Assembly (NCBI GenBank): GCA_946610635.1
Contig: CAMOCI010000028.1
Coordinates: 1 to 7,859 of the forward strand
Source of the DNA: an uncultured Clostridia bacterium
GTDB lineage: Bacteria > Bacillota > Clostridia > Christensenellales > UBA1242
Direction: 5' to 3'
DNA length: 7,859 nucleotides
Within the stretch, counting starts at the first letter, position 1. The number at the start of each line of letters is the position of its first letter. Shown one piece after another: positions 1 to 5,654 of this stretch. The position numbers were made by a program, and so were the translations under genes. The notes beneath the pieces were generated by a model. The model was given only the letters and a program-made list of their open reading frames with translations, had not been told where the DNA came from and searched no databases.

Positions 1-681
1 TCCCTTTAAACTTGGAATTTTTGTGCCTCGTTTTGCTGATTGCATTGAACTTTCAAATCTACTATTCCACATTTCGCTTTCGCTATAATTTCCTGATATT
101 AAACAATATTCAGCAGCAACACCAAAACAGAGTGCATAAATTGATAATCTTCCATTAAACTCTGTTATTTCATCATCAAAGCCATATTCGTTTGGTATAT
201 AGTAATAAGAAAGTTCATATACTCCATCTTCTATATATATCTTTTCATTTTTTACGATATAAGGTTTTGTTGTGTTGACATTTACTAGCTTATGAAAGTT
301 TTTTGATAGATTTGCAAGTTCATATAAACCATTACAAACAGTTACACTTTCAGTTTCTTTTAAAAATAAATGATCCGTTACTATATCGCATACAACTGAA
401 TTTATACAACTAATAATTAGGTTTATATCTCTTTTAGTTTGACTATCAAAAGTATTAAACAATGAGATTTGAGTTGATACTTCACTTGTTTCGCCACTTA
501 GCTCTTCACTAGTTTCTTCAATAGTATTTTCAGTAGATGTTTCTTGAGTAGTTTCAGTTTCTTGACTCTCATTTACTTCACTTTGTTCGGTAGTTTCAAT
601 TTCTGGCTCAAAATCTGCTTCTTCAACATTTTTTAACTGCAACATAACAGCAACTTTTTTTATAACATCTTTAATCTTCAT
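1..681 (-). CDS. Probable phage head-tail adaptor (connector) protein, C-terminus cut by window edge
   Basis: An open frame of 227 codons runs from an ATG at 681 to the left edge without a stop, so the C-terminus is missing. Three parts are visible. A short N-terminal helix (about 1-20, beginning MKIKDVIKKVAVML) is followed by a low-complexity Glu/Thr/Ser/Gln linker (about 25-68), then a folded domain (about 69-227). The domain ends with a helical pattern, GVAAEYCLISGNYSESEMW followed by an Arg/Phe-rich helix. The pattern Ala-x-Glu-Tyr-x-Leu-x-x-Gly-x-Tyr, then Trp and an aromatic helix, is typical of head-to-tail adaptors such as the P22 gp4, T7 gp11 and HK97 gp6 types, which bind the portal after packaging. 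The start has an AGGGG ribosome site 7 bases upstream and overlaps the previous gene by 11 bases, suggesting translational coupling. The coding frame is certain. The adaptor role is inferred from this pattern and from its position after the capsid gene. Confidence 0.68.
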   Translation of the reverse strand, partial: MKIKDVIKKVAVMLQLKNVEEADFEPEIETTEQSEVNESQETETTQETSTENTIEETSEELSGETSEVSTQISLFNTFDSQTKRDINLIISCINSVVCDIVTDHLFLKETESVTVCNGLYELANLSKNFHKLVNVNTTKPYIVKNEKIYIEDGVYELSYYYIPNEYGFDDEITEFNGRLSIYALCFGVAAEYCLISGNYSESEMWNSRFESSMQSAKRGTKIPSLKG

Positions 682-949
682 ATAAATTCCCCTGTAATTT
701 TTTGTTTGAATTTTCAATTTCTTCAAGTAATTTTTTTTGATTTTGAATGCGTGTTTTTAAAACAAAATCAACAGTCCTAGCGTCCAAACCATCATAAGGA
801 ATAGTTAATTCGTAAGTATTTTTTGACCTTGTATAATGAATTTCAAATTTTTTTCTTGTAATATTGTATAAAACAAAATACTTTGGGTCGATTTGCTTTA
901 TTCTTTTTACAATATCAAAAAGGTCATCTCTAATAACTTTATAAATCAT
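671..949 (-). CDS. Hypothetical 92-residue phage protein downstream of capsid gene
   Basis: This small charged protein has no cysteine, signal peptide or membrane segment. Visible blocks are an N-terminal helix leading into IKQIDPKYFVLYN (17-29), a basic strand pair with KKFEIHY (33-39), the segment IPYDGLDARTVDFVLKTRI (50-68), and a Lys/Glu-rich C-terminal helix (68-90). I associate the pattern of an aromatic strand, then LDARTxxFVxKTR, then a charged helix with unnamed small proteins beside capsid genes in Firmicutes phages; this is from memory and untested. It lies between the capsid and adaptor genes and overlaps the adaptor by 11 bases, so it may be a head-completion or capsid-associated protein. 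Its ATG has no ribosome site at normal linear distance. The nearest one, AAGGAG at 998-993, is 43 bases away across a strong hairpin. The gene is convincing from its overlap and composition; its function is unknown. Confidence 0.82.
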   Translation of the reverse strand: MIYKVIRDDLFDIVKRIKQIDPKYFVLYNITRKKFEIHYTRSKNTYELTIPYDGLDARTVDFVLKTRIQNQKKLLEEIENSNKKLQGNLYED

Positions 950-956
950 AATAAAT

Positions 957-998
957 ATAGCAAAACTGCCATAAAACTATGGCAGTTGCTATCTCCTT
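957..998 (-). promoter_or_regulatory. Shine-Dalgarno plus intervening hairpin before the 92-residue gene
   Basis: On the minus strand, AAGGAG (998-993) is followed immediately by a stem of AUAGCAA plus CUGCCAUA, a GUUU loop, then UAUGGCAG, a two-base UU bulge, and UUGCUAU (992-957). All 15 base pairs are Watson-Crick. Seven bases (956-950) then lead to the ATG at 949. Linear spacing from ribosome site to start is 43 bases, but with the stem folded it is 7, which is optimal. Phage T4 genes 25 and 38 are known cases where a hairpin brings a remote Shine-Dalgarno site to its start codon. The stem is also followed by a U-rich stretch, so partial termination or RNA processing after the capsid gene is an alternative or additional role. 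The structure is plain in the sequence; its function is inferred. Confidence 0.7.
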
Positions 999-1000
999 AA

Positions 1001-2197
1001 TTATTCTGGGTCACTTTCAGCAGCAGGAGTTTCTGTTACTTCTTCCTGTGCTGGTACTATTGTTAATTTTGCTTGGCCTGAGCATTTGTTACAGATAAGG
1101 TCTGCATACTTTACTAGTGTTGCATTGTATGTTGCATAACCTGCATTTTGTTTTAAAATTCTGCCATCTTCACCTGCAAGCCATTCCCAATCACAAAGTT
1201 GATGCAAAGCAAATTCTTTTGTGTTGAGTAAATACATTGTGCCGTCTTCAACAAATCTATCACTTACAACTGGAATACCATTGTAGCTGATTGCTTTGTA
1301 ACCACCTTCAAGCACCATGTAATCAACATTTTGTTTATATTGAGCAAGATAGGCTTGATATGCTCTTTTAACATCACTAGAACATGTAATGTAATCTACA
1401 ACGCTACCTGCGTTTTCTTCCAAGTAATCGATAGCTGTTTGAATCTCAATATCACTAATTGCTGTAATATTTGCTTTGTATGGGTTCATCCAAGCATTTG
1501 ATGCTCTTGTAACACCATATAAATCACCAGTGCCAAAAATAGCACCGAGTCCTGTTAATTCTTTACCATAAGAGTTTTGAACAACCAAGAATGTATTTGC
1601 TACAACACCTTCTGTTAAAGTTTTGTTTACCGTGATTGTTTTGTTTACTCTATCAACTGATGTGATTCTTGCACCAGATAATACTTTTGTTGATGCATCA
1701 CTATGAATATCAATAACAAGACCTTCAATAAGATTTTTAACGCTATCTACTGTAATAACACCACTTGAAACTGATGCTACAGTTGCAAGTTTACCAGTAC
1801 CATCACCAAATAACATTCTGCCAAAGTTAAATTGACTTGCTTTGATTAATCCTTCCATTTCTGCATTTAAAAGATTAACAAAACTACCAATGTTGTTTTC
1901 GCTTGCTCTTATTGCTTTATCACTAATTTCTATTGTTCCATAAAGGTTTTTTAATGTACTAACAAACTTAACATAATTATTTTCTGCACTAGCAGGAAGT
2001 GCTCCTGTTTCATCACCTGCACCAATACCACCATTAATACCAAAAGGTGCAACCTTTATGATTTCTTTACCCCAAACATCTCTTGTTGTTTGTTCAATTT
2101 TTGAAAGAAGTGGGTTTACATTTGTGTTGAGTTGATTTGATACAACTTCTAAATACACACTTTTAAGTGCTTTATCTGCACTACTTAAACTTACCAT
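1001..2197 (-). CDS. Major capsid protein, HK97-fold type
   Basis: This 398-residue protein would form the icosahedral shell. An N-terminal arm (1-45) precedes a Gly/Ala-rich segment (50-70) and a strand-helix region (75-127, with YGTIEISDKAIRAS) of the kind seen in the E-loop and spine helix of HK97-fold coats. The motif MLFGDGTGKLATV (128-140) opens a beta-rich segment (about 136-208) that looks like an inserted barrel domain. The P-domain and A-domain follow (about 245-365), including ASNAWMNPY, a helix with SSDVKRAYQAYLAQY, and NGIPVVSDRFV (306-316). A CNKC pair sits at 369-372, and the last 16 residues form an acidic Pro/Glu tail. The ribosome site AGGAG is 7 bases before the ATG and shares bases with the scaffold stop codon. 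Its place directly after a scaffold gene supports the call. Exact subfamily (P22-like or other) cannot be fixed by eye. Confidence 0.9.
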   Translation of the reverse strand: MVSLSSADKALKSVYLEVVSNQLNTNVNPLLSKIEQTTRDVWGKEIIKVAPFGINGGIGAGDETGALPASAENNYVKFVSTLKNLYGTIEISDKAIRASENNIGSFVNLLNAEMEGLIKASQFNFGRMLFGDGTGKLATVASVSSGVITVDSVKNLIEGLVIDIHSDASTKVLSGARITSVDRVNKTITVNKTLTEGVVANTFLVVQNSYGKELTGLGAIFGTGDLYGVTRASNAWMNPYKANITAISDIEIQTAIDYLEENAGSVVDYITCSSDVKRAYQAYLAQYKQNVDYMVLEGGYKAISYNGIPVVSDRFVEDGTMYLLNTKEFALHQLCDWEWLAGEDGRILKQNAGYATYNATLVKYADLICNKCSGQAKLTIVPAQEEVTETPAAESDPE

Positions 2198-2207
2198 AAT
2201 TTTTCTC

Positions 2208-2852
2208 CTATCTATTTTTTAAATAGGCTTCCACCATTTTTCCAGCATCTTTAATAGTTTTTGGCTTTTTAACTGGGCTTGTAAATGGCCCCGAGCCACT
2301 AACACTGGAAATAAGTGGCATAGCCTTTTTTTGTTGTAAACCATCAAGATAATTGTTGATGATTTTTTCACTTATCTCATGATTAGAATAAATATAATTA
2401 TTTAAAAATTCTTCATCACAAATAAGTTTTTCATACGGCACAAATTTGCCTGCCAAAACTTTTGTCAAAGCGTTTTGTAGTGAGTTTTGCCCTTTTGCAA
2501 TACTTTCATCACTAGAAAGCACTTCGGAAATTTCTGCAACAAAATCTTTTGCCAAAGGTTGATTTTCAAAAAAGTCTTTAACATTTTTTTCCCAATCATC
2601 TCTTTCGTACTCTGGTACAAACTCTGTATTATCCAAAGCATTTATTTTGTCGGTTAACTCCTTAACTTTTTGACATTTTTGCGTAAACTCTTTTTCAAGA
2701 TTTTGGTATGCCATGCCAAGTTCTTTAACCGACTTAAATTTTGAAATTGGAGAGCCGGAGTTTAACTCCATGTTTTCTGGCTGTTCCTCAGCATTCAAGG
2801 TAGAGTTTAAATTTTCGGGTTGTTCTCCAACAATATCTAAAATTTCTTTCAT
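2208..2852 (-). CDS. Probable capsid scaffolding protein
   Basis: This hydrophilic 214-residue protein is predicted mostly helical. The N-terminal 35 residues are low-complexity, with EQPEN occurring twice (10-14 and 23-27). The segment SKFKSVKELGMAYQNLEKEF (37-56), continuing as a charged coiled-coil-like helix to about 74, matches a pattern I recall from scaffold-type phage proteins (KF-x-x-x-x-x-L-x-x-AY-x-x-LE-x-EFT). A helical middle follows (85-172). A Gly/Ser/Pro hinge (181-194) leads to a short basic C-terminal helix (195-214, rich in Lys). A basic C-terminal helix that binds coat protein is known in P22 scaffold. The gene sits between portal and capsid, the standard scaffold position, and starts 5 bases after a GGAG site. 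A candidate promoter lies just upstream. No protease motif is seen, so this looks like a plain scaffold rather than a protease fusion. Confidence 0.78.
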   Translation of the reverse strand: MKEILDIVGEQPENLNSTLNAEEQPENMELNSGSPISKFKSVKELGMAYQNLEKEFTQKCQKVKELTDKINALDNTEFVPEYERDDWEKNVKDFFENQPLAKDFVAEISEVLSSDESIAKGQNSLQNALTKVLAGKFVPYEKLICDEEFLNNYIYSNHEISEKIINNYLDGLQQKKAMPLISSVSGSGPFTSPVKKPKTIKDAGKMVEAYLKNR

Positions 2853-2879
2853 ATAATCTCCATTTTTTAATGATAATTT

Positions 2880-2908
2880 TTTATAGTATAAAGTATTTTA
2901 AATAACAA
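2880..2908 (-). promoter_or_regulatory. Candidate sigma-A-type promoter for scaffold and capsid genes
   Basis: On the minus strand, TTGTTA (2908-2903) and TATAAA (2885-2880) are separated by exactly 17 bases. This gives 4 of 6 and 5 of 6 matches to the housekeeping consensus. A start near 2873 would leave a leader of about 20 bases that includes the GGAG site at 2861-2858. The position in the only sizeable gap between portal and scaffold makes biological sense, because scaffold and coat are needed in far more copies than the portal. Chance matches are common in DNA this AT-rich. Confidence 0.5.
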
Positions 2909-2919
2909 AATAATTGTTA
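2903..2919. repeat. Short inverted repeat overlapping the -35 box
   Basis: TAACAA (2903-2908) and TTGTTA (2914-2919) form a perfect 6-base inverted repeat around a 5-base AT spacer. One arm is the candidate -35 box of the scaffold-capsid promoter. The size and placement would suit a dimeric repressor or activator site. It is short and AT-rich, so chance occurrence is quite possible. Confidence 0.3.
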
Positions 2920-2929
2920 AAATGTATTT

Positions 2930-2980
2930 AATGTTTTATTATTTCAATATTAAATTTTTAAAAATTTCAATTAAAACATT
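2930..2980. repeat. AT-only inverted and direct repeats upstream of scaffold promoter
   Basis: A 9-base perfect inverted repeat (AATGTTTTA at 2930-2938 with TAAAACATT at 2972-2980) encloses a 16-base perfect palindrome of A and T tracts (2952-2967) and two direct copies of ATTTCAAT (2941-2948 and 2964-2971). The stem would be weak in RNA. The block sits upstream of the candidate -35 box, so it could act as an A/T-tract UP-like or protein-binding region. It may also just be AT-rich filler. Confidence 0.3.
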
Positions 2981-3005
2981 GTTTTTTTGCGATTTTTTAC
3001 TTATT

Positions 3006-4928
3006 TTATGCTAATTTTTCTTCTTTTTTTGATTTGTGCTCATTTATATGGTTTAACATAACTTCACAAATTCTTTCGTAATCTTCAACACTTTCTTCGC
3101 TATTTAAAGAAAGTAAAAACGCAGTGTGCTCTCTAATATGCAACTCATCATCATCAATAGGCAAAGTTTTAACTTCTTTAAGTTTAAGCATATCTAAGTT
3201 TTCTTTACCTGCTTTTTTTATGTGAAGTTCTGCAATATTATTTGCATCCTGCCAAATACCAAAGCCAATCATTTCTAAAATCTTTTGTTTTGTAGGTGTG
3301 TTAATTTCTCCATTTTTATCACTTAACAATCCTGCATTTAAAAGGTCAAAAATCATTGCTCTTTTTTGAGAAATTGTTTCGTTAATTTCGTTTGTTGTAT
3401 CAAGCATTATATCATCACTAGAAATATCACTATTACTCCAATAAAATAACTGCATTGCTCCGTTTTGGTCAACAATTTTGCCGAGTCTTTTTGCAGAAGC
3501 AAATTGTTTGTATAATCTTAATATTTGTTTACCAATTTCTTTTAAAGCATATTTGATTTGGTCTATTGTTGGCTGTAATCTGTCAGTTTCTTGTGAAATT
3601 AATAATTCTAGTGCAACACCACTCATATTTGCAGAAAAATATTTTTTGGATATGCTTAAATCGCTAATACCAGCAATTTGTGTAAATTCTTCCAATAGTT
3701 TATCTTCTTCGTTTTCAAAAGAAGAAGGCAAGCCATTTGTATCTAAAATTTTTGGTGGGGTTGAGCCTTGTCTATATACTAAAACTTTGCCGGGAGAAAG
3801 TCCTTCATCTTCTAAACTTTCTATATCAACGCTGCCATCTTCAACTGACAAAATACCCATTGCAATTCTGTTTAAAAATTCATGCTTTCTGTTTTTTATC
3901 GCATTGTAACTTCTTTGAATAGGTATTAATCTTTCAATAACACTCACGCCCCAAAAGGAAGCTGGCTGAGTGATTGAACACTGTTTAACAAATGGATATC
4001 CTCTCTGATTTTCAGCTTTGTTGATGTAAGGTAATTCTGCCAATGCAAGCAGTTTATTGCCAGCAATAACAATAACTCTACCATTTGGATATTCTGTGGT
4101 TGGCTTTTCATATCTTTCAATTACTATTGCGCTATCTTTTGCTCTTTCACTAATAACTTTTGGCACACTTGCAGAGTATCCCAAACCGCCAGCAAGATTT
4201 GAATTTGAAAGTGTAAGTACATCAATATTTTCTGGATTAACCTCTACACCCCATAAAGTTTTAATTTCACTAACCTTGTATGGTTTTGCGTGAATAATAC
4301 TTGATTGCTCTTCTAATGTTTCGGCAGTGTTGCTATCTGGAAAAATTTCAAATGGTGAACATACACTTATATCAACTTCACCCTTTTTGATAGGCATATT
4401 TTCTTTGGTAAGACCTATAATCTCGCCTTGATTACTATTCCAAACAATCTTGTAAAAACATGTTCCACAAATTTCACTCCAAATTGTAGCTTCACTAATC
4501 TTACTACTAAGTTTTAAATCATTTTGGACAGAATTTAAAATATTTCTTGATACCTTTGCGGAATTAACATCTATTTCACTGCTGCTATTTGGTGCAACAC
4601 TGAGTGTCGGCCTAACTTTTGCGAGTTTTGCAAGCCTACTTTCTATAATAGGCGCTATATGATTATATACTTCTCTCTCTTGCCAAAAATATTGTTTGCT
4701 ATATTCTTCAATCTCTCCTAAATCTGTTATGGAACAATACTGATTACCTGTTATAAAATTCATGTTTAATTGCCATTGACGCTCTAAATTTTTTCTGGAA
4801 TCTTGTCTCTTTAAAAAATCATTTTTAACTTCTGCAACAATATCTTCTTCAAATTTAACAAATTCTTTATCAGCTGCAAATTCTTTTAAATTTGTACTGG
4901 ATGCAAAATTATTGCTTTTTTTATGCAT
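3006..4928 (-). CDS. Phage portal protein, P22-like
   Basis: This 640-residue protein would form the dodecameric ring at one capsid vertex through which DNA enters and the tail attaches. Characteristic segments are visible in order: NHIAPIIESRLAKLAKVRP (89-107), an early wing helix; SPFEIFPDS (191-199); FWGVSVIERLIPIQRSYNAI (325-344), the conserved Gly-x-Ser-x-x-Glu-x-x-x-Pro-x-Gln block before a long helix; and TQIAGISDLS (416-425) near the presumed stem and channel. The C-terminal DDELHIREHTAFL (592-604) matches a His-x-x-x-Glu-His pattern I recall from this family, followed by a Lys/Glu tail. P22 gp1 is somewhat longer (725 residues). The start is set by AAAGGAGA with GGAG 7 bases upstream, and the ATG overlaps the end of the zinc-ribbon gene by 8 bases. 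Position between terminase and scaffold is standard. Confidence 0.93.
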   Translation of the reverse strand: MHKKSNNFASSTNLKEFAADKEFVKFEEDIVAEVKNDFLKRQDSRKNLERQWQLNMNFITGNQYCSITDLGEIEEYSKQYFWQEREVYNHIAPIIESRLAKLAKVRPTLSVAPNSSSEIDVNSAKVSRNILNSVQNDLKLSSKISEATIWSEICGTCFYKIVWNSNQGEIIGLTKENMPIKKGEVDISVCSPFEIFPDSNTAETLEEQSSIIHAKPYKVSEIKTLWGVEVNPENIDVLTLSNSNLAGGLGYSASVPKVISERAKDSAIVIERYEKPTTEYPNGRVIVIAGNKLLALAELPYINKAENQRGYPFVKQCSITQPASFWGVSVIERLIPIQRSYNAIKNRKHEFLNRIAMGILSVEDGSVDIESLEDEGLSPGKVLVYRQGSTPPKILDTNGLPSSFENEEDKLLEEFTQIAGISDLSISKKYFSANMSGVALELLISQETDRLQPTIDQIKYALKEIGKQILRLYKQFASAKRLGKIVDQNGAMQLFYWSNSDISSDDIMLDTTNEINETISQKRAMIFDLLNAGLLSDKNGEINTPTKQKILEMIGFGIWQDANNIAELHIKKAGKENLDMLKLKEVKTLPIDDDELHIREHTAFLLSLNSEESVEDYERICEVMLNHINEHKSKKEEKLA

Positions 4929-5139
4929 TATATTTCTCCTTTTTTCTTAACATATTTGGTGGACTTTGCGGAATAACATACTTGCCACATAGTGAATACA
5001 ACTCGTTTAAACAAGTGTGACAAATATCGGTATTACCTTTAAAAATGCCACGTTTTAAACTAATGGAATAATCCGCAAAATTATTGCAACCAACCATATC
5101 ACACTTTGTTTTTAAGTTTTCTAGTTTTTCAAGTTTCAT
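4921..5139 (-). CDS. Zinc-ribbon miniprotein between terminase and portal genes
   Basis: This protein of 72 residues (73 from the first of two adjacent ATGs) carries CDMVGC (C-x4-C) near residue 13 and CHTC (C-x2-C) about 21 residues later, plus one more Cys. Four cysteines arranged as two knuckles are the mark of a small zinc-ribbon fold, which binds nucleic acid or protein. The second ATG (5139) is preferred because AGGAGG (5150-5145) stands 5 bases before it but only 2 before the first (5142). The gene overlaps the TerS-like gene by 11 bases, the ribosome site lying inside that gene's last codons. Its own end overlaps the portal start by 8 bases. Tight coupling to both suggests a packaging or portal-assembly role, but nothing in the sequence proves it. 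Metal binding is inferred from spacing only. Confidence 0.8.
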   Translation of the reverse strand: MKLEKLENLKTKCDMVGCNNFADYSISLKRGIFKGNTDICHTCLNELYSLCGKYVIPQSPPNMLRKKEKYNA

Positions 5140-5470
5140 CATGTCCTCCTAAATTATTTTGAAAGTTAGTATTATCAAAAGAATTGCCGTTTTCTAATAG
5201 CGACAAAGCGTTTTTGATTTCTTGTTTTAATTCTTCATCACTCAAAGCATCAAAGTCAATATTGTGTGACACGTTAAGTTCTTCTAGTAGCAATTTAACA
5301 GCGGAAATATCAGGCGGAACATCTTTTGTTGTTACCTTTTTTTTGCTTAGCTTTTCTCCATCTTCACCTATGCTGTACTCTTCAATAACTTCCTTATACT
5401 GATACCCCAGTGCTTTTTTTATAAGTGATTTCTCAATTTTATCCTTATACTTTTCAAAATCTTTATCCAT
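5129..5470 (-). CDS. Terminase small subunit-like protein lacking an evident DNA-binding domain
   Basis: This is a 113-residue protein. Residues 12-28 (IEKSLIKKALGYQYKEV) followed by a charged hairpin, KKKVTTKDVPPD (43-54) and AVKLLLEEL (57-65) resemble the segment after the helix-turn-helix in many Firmicutes phage small terminases. In those the pattern is SLLKRALGY, then EEV, a charged beta hairpin, PPD, and an Ala-x-x-x-Leu helix. That region forms the oligomer ring and contacts TerL. A helix with DALSDEELKQEIKNAL (74-89) and an Asn-rich tail follow. The usual N-terminal helix-turn-helix is absent: only about 11 residues precede the conserved part, and the DNA upstream shows no in-frame or frameshifted remnant. 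The position after TerL is also unusual. The ribosome site AAGGAG is 15 bases from this ATG, with a five-codon frame in between. The gene is convincing; the TerS assignment is a recalled pattern match. Confidence 0.62.
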   Translation of the reverse strand: MDKDFEKYKDKIEKSLIKKALGYQYKEVIEEYSIGEDGEKLSKKKVTTKDVPPDISAVKLLLEELNVSHNIDFDALSDEELKQEIKNALSLLENGNSFDNTNFQNNLGGHDET

Positions 5471-5491
5471 AGTTACTCATAAAATCTCCTT
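5463..5491 (-). promoter_or_regulatory. Ribosome site with five-codon leader frame before the TerS-like gene
   Basis: AAGGAGA (5491-5485) is followed after 5 bases by an ATG at 5480 that reads only MSNYG and then TAA. The stop lies inside codons 2 and 3 of the TerS-like gene, whose ATG is 15 bases from the ribosome site. The best-spaced initiation site therefore belongs to a mini-frame that overlaps the gene start. Translation of the gene may depend on re-initiation, or on initiation at a poorly spaced ATG, either of which would lower its output relative to its neighbours. Confidence 0.5.
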
Positions 5492-5506
5492 GCAATTTAT
5501 ATAAAA

Positions 5507-5541
5507 CAAACTAACTTGATTTTATTAATCAAATTAGTTTG
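5507..5541 (-). terminator. Terminator-like hairpin between terL and the TerS-like gene
   Basis: In minus-strand RNA, CAAACUAA-U-UUGAUU pairs with AAUCAA-G-UUAGUUUG around an AAUAA loop. This gives 15 continuous pairs including one U-G wobble, followed by UUUUAUAU. Read on the plus strand the same position is a C-A mismatch and no U run follows, so the structure favours minus-strand transcripts. It has few G-C pairs, so termination would be weak. It could act as an attenuator or processing site between terL and the following genes. Confidence 0.5.
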
Positions 5542-5619
5542 GTAGTGCTTTGATACATTTTACGCTAATATAATTTATTAATGTTTTTATGTATTTTTAA
5601 TTAAACTATTTTCTTAAAC

Positions 5620-5648
5620 AATATAAAATCTTAACAAATAAAAAACAA
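5620..5648 (-). promoter_or_regulatory. Weak candidate promoter after terL
   Basis: On the minus strand, TTGTTT (5648-5643) and TATATT (5625-5620) are 17 bases apart. The -35 box has only 3 of 6 consensus bases. Transcripts from here would pass through the hairpin at 5541-5507 before reaching the TerS-like gene. The rest of the interval 5471-5654 shows no gene. The call is weak because the stretch is nearly all A and T. Confidence 0.25.
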
Positions 5649-5654
5649 AAAAAA

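Noticed and set aside
946..972. Eight-codon frame (MAVLLYLL) ending in an ATGA overlap with the 92-residue gene
   Set aside because: Its ATG lies within the hairpin and is about 20 bases from the ribosome site. It could contribute to coupling but is too short and poorly placed to call a gene.
3478..4293. Plus-strand open frames opposite the portal gene
   Set aside because: They lie antisense to a well-supported portal gene, have no plausible ribosome sites or recognisable motifs, and have shadow-like composition (Ser/Leu/Phe-rich).
5636..5654. U-rich run directly after the terL stop as an intrinsic terminator
   Set aside because: No stem precedes it. The only convincing hairpin in the gap is at 5507-5541.
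5471..5654. Frameshifted helix-turn-helix part of the small terminase upstream of 5470
   Set aside because: All minus-strand frames here are short and interrupted, and no helix-turn-helix-like sequence can be read.
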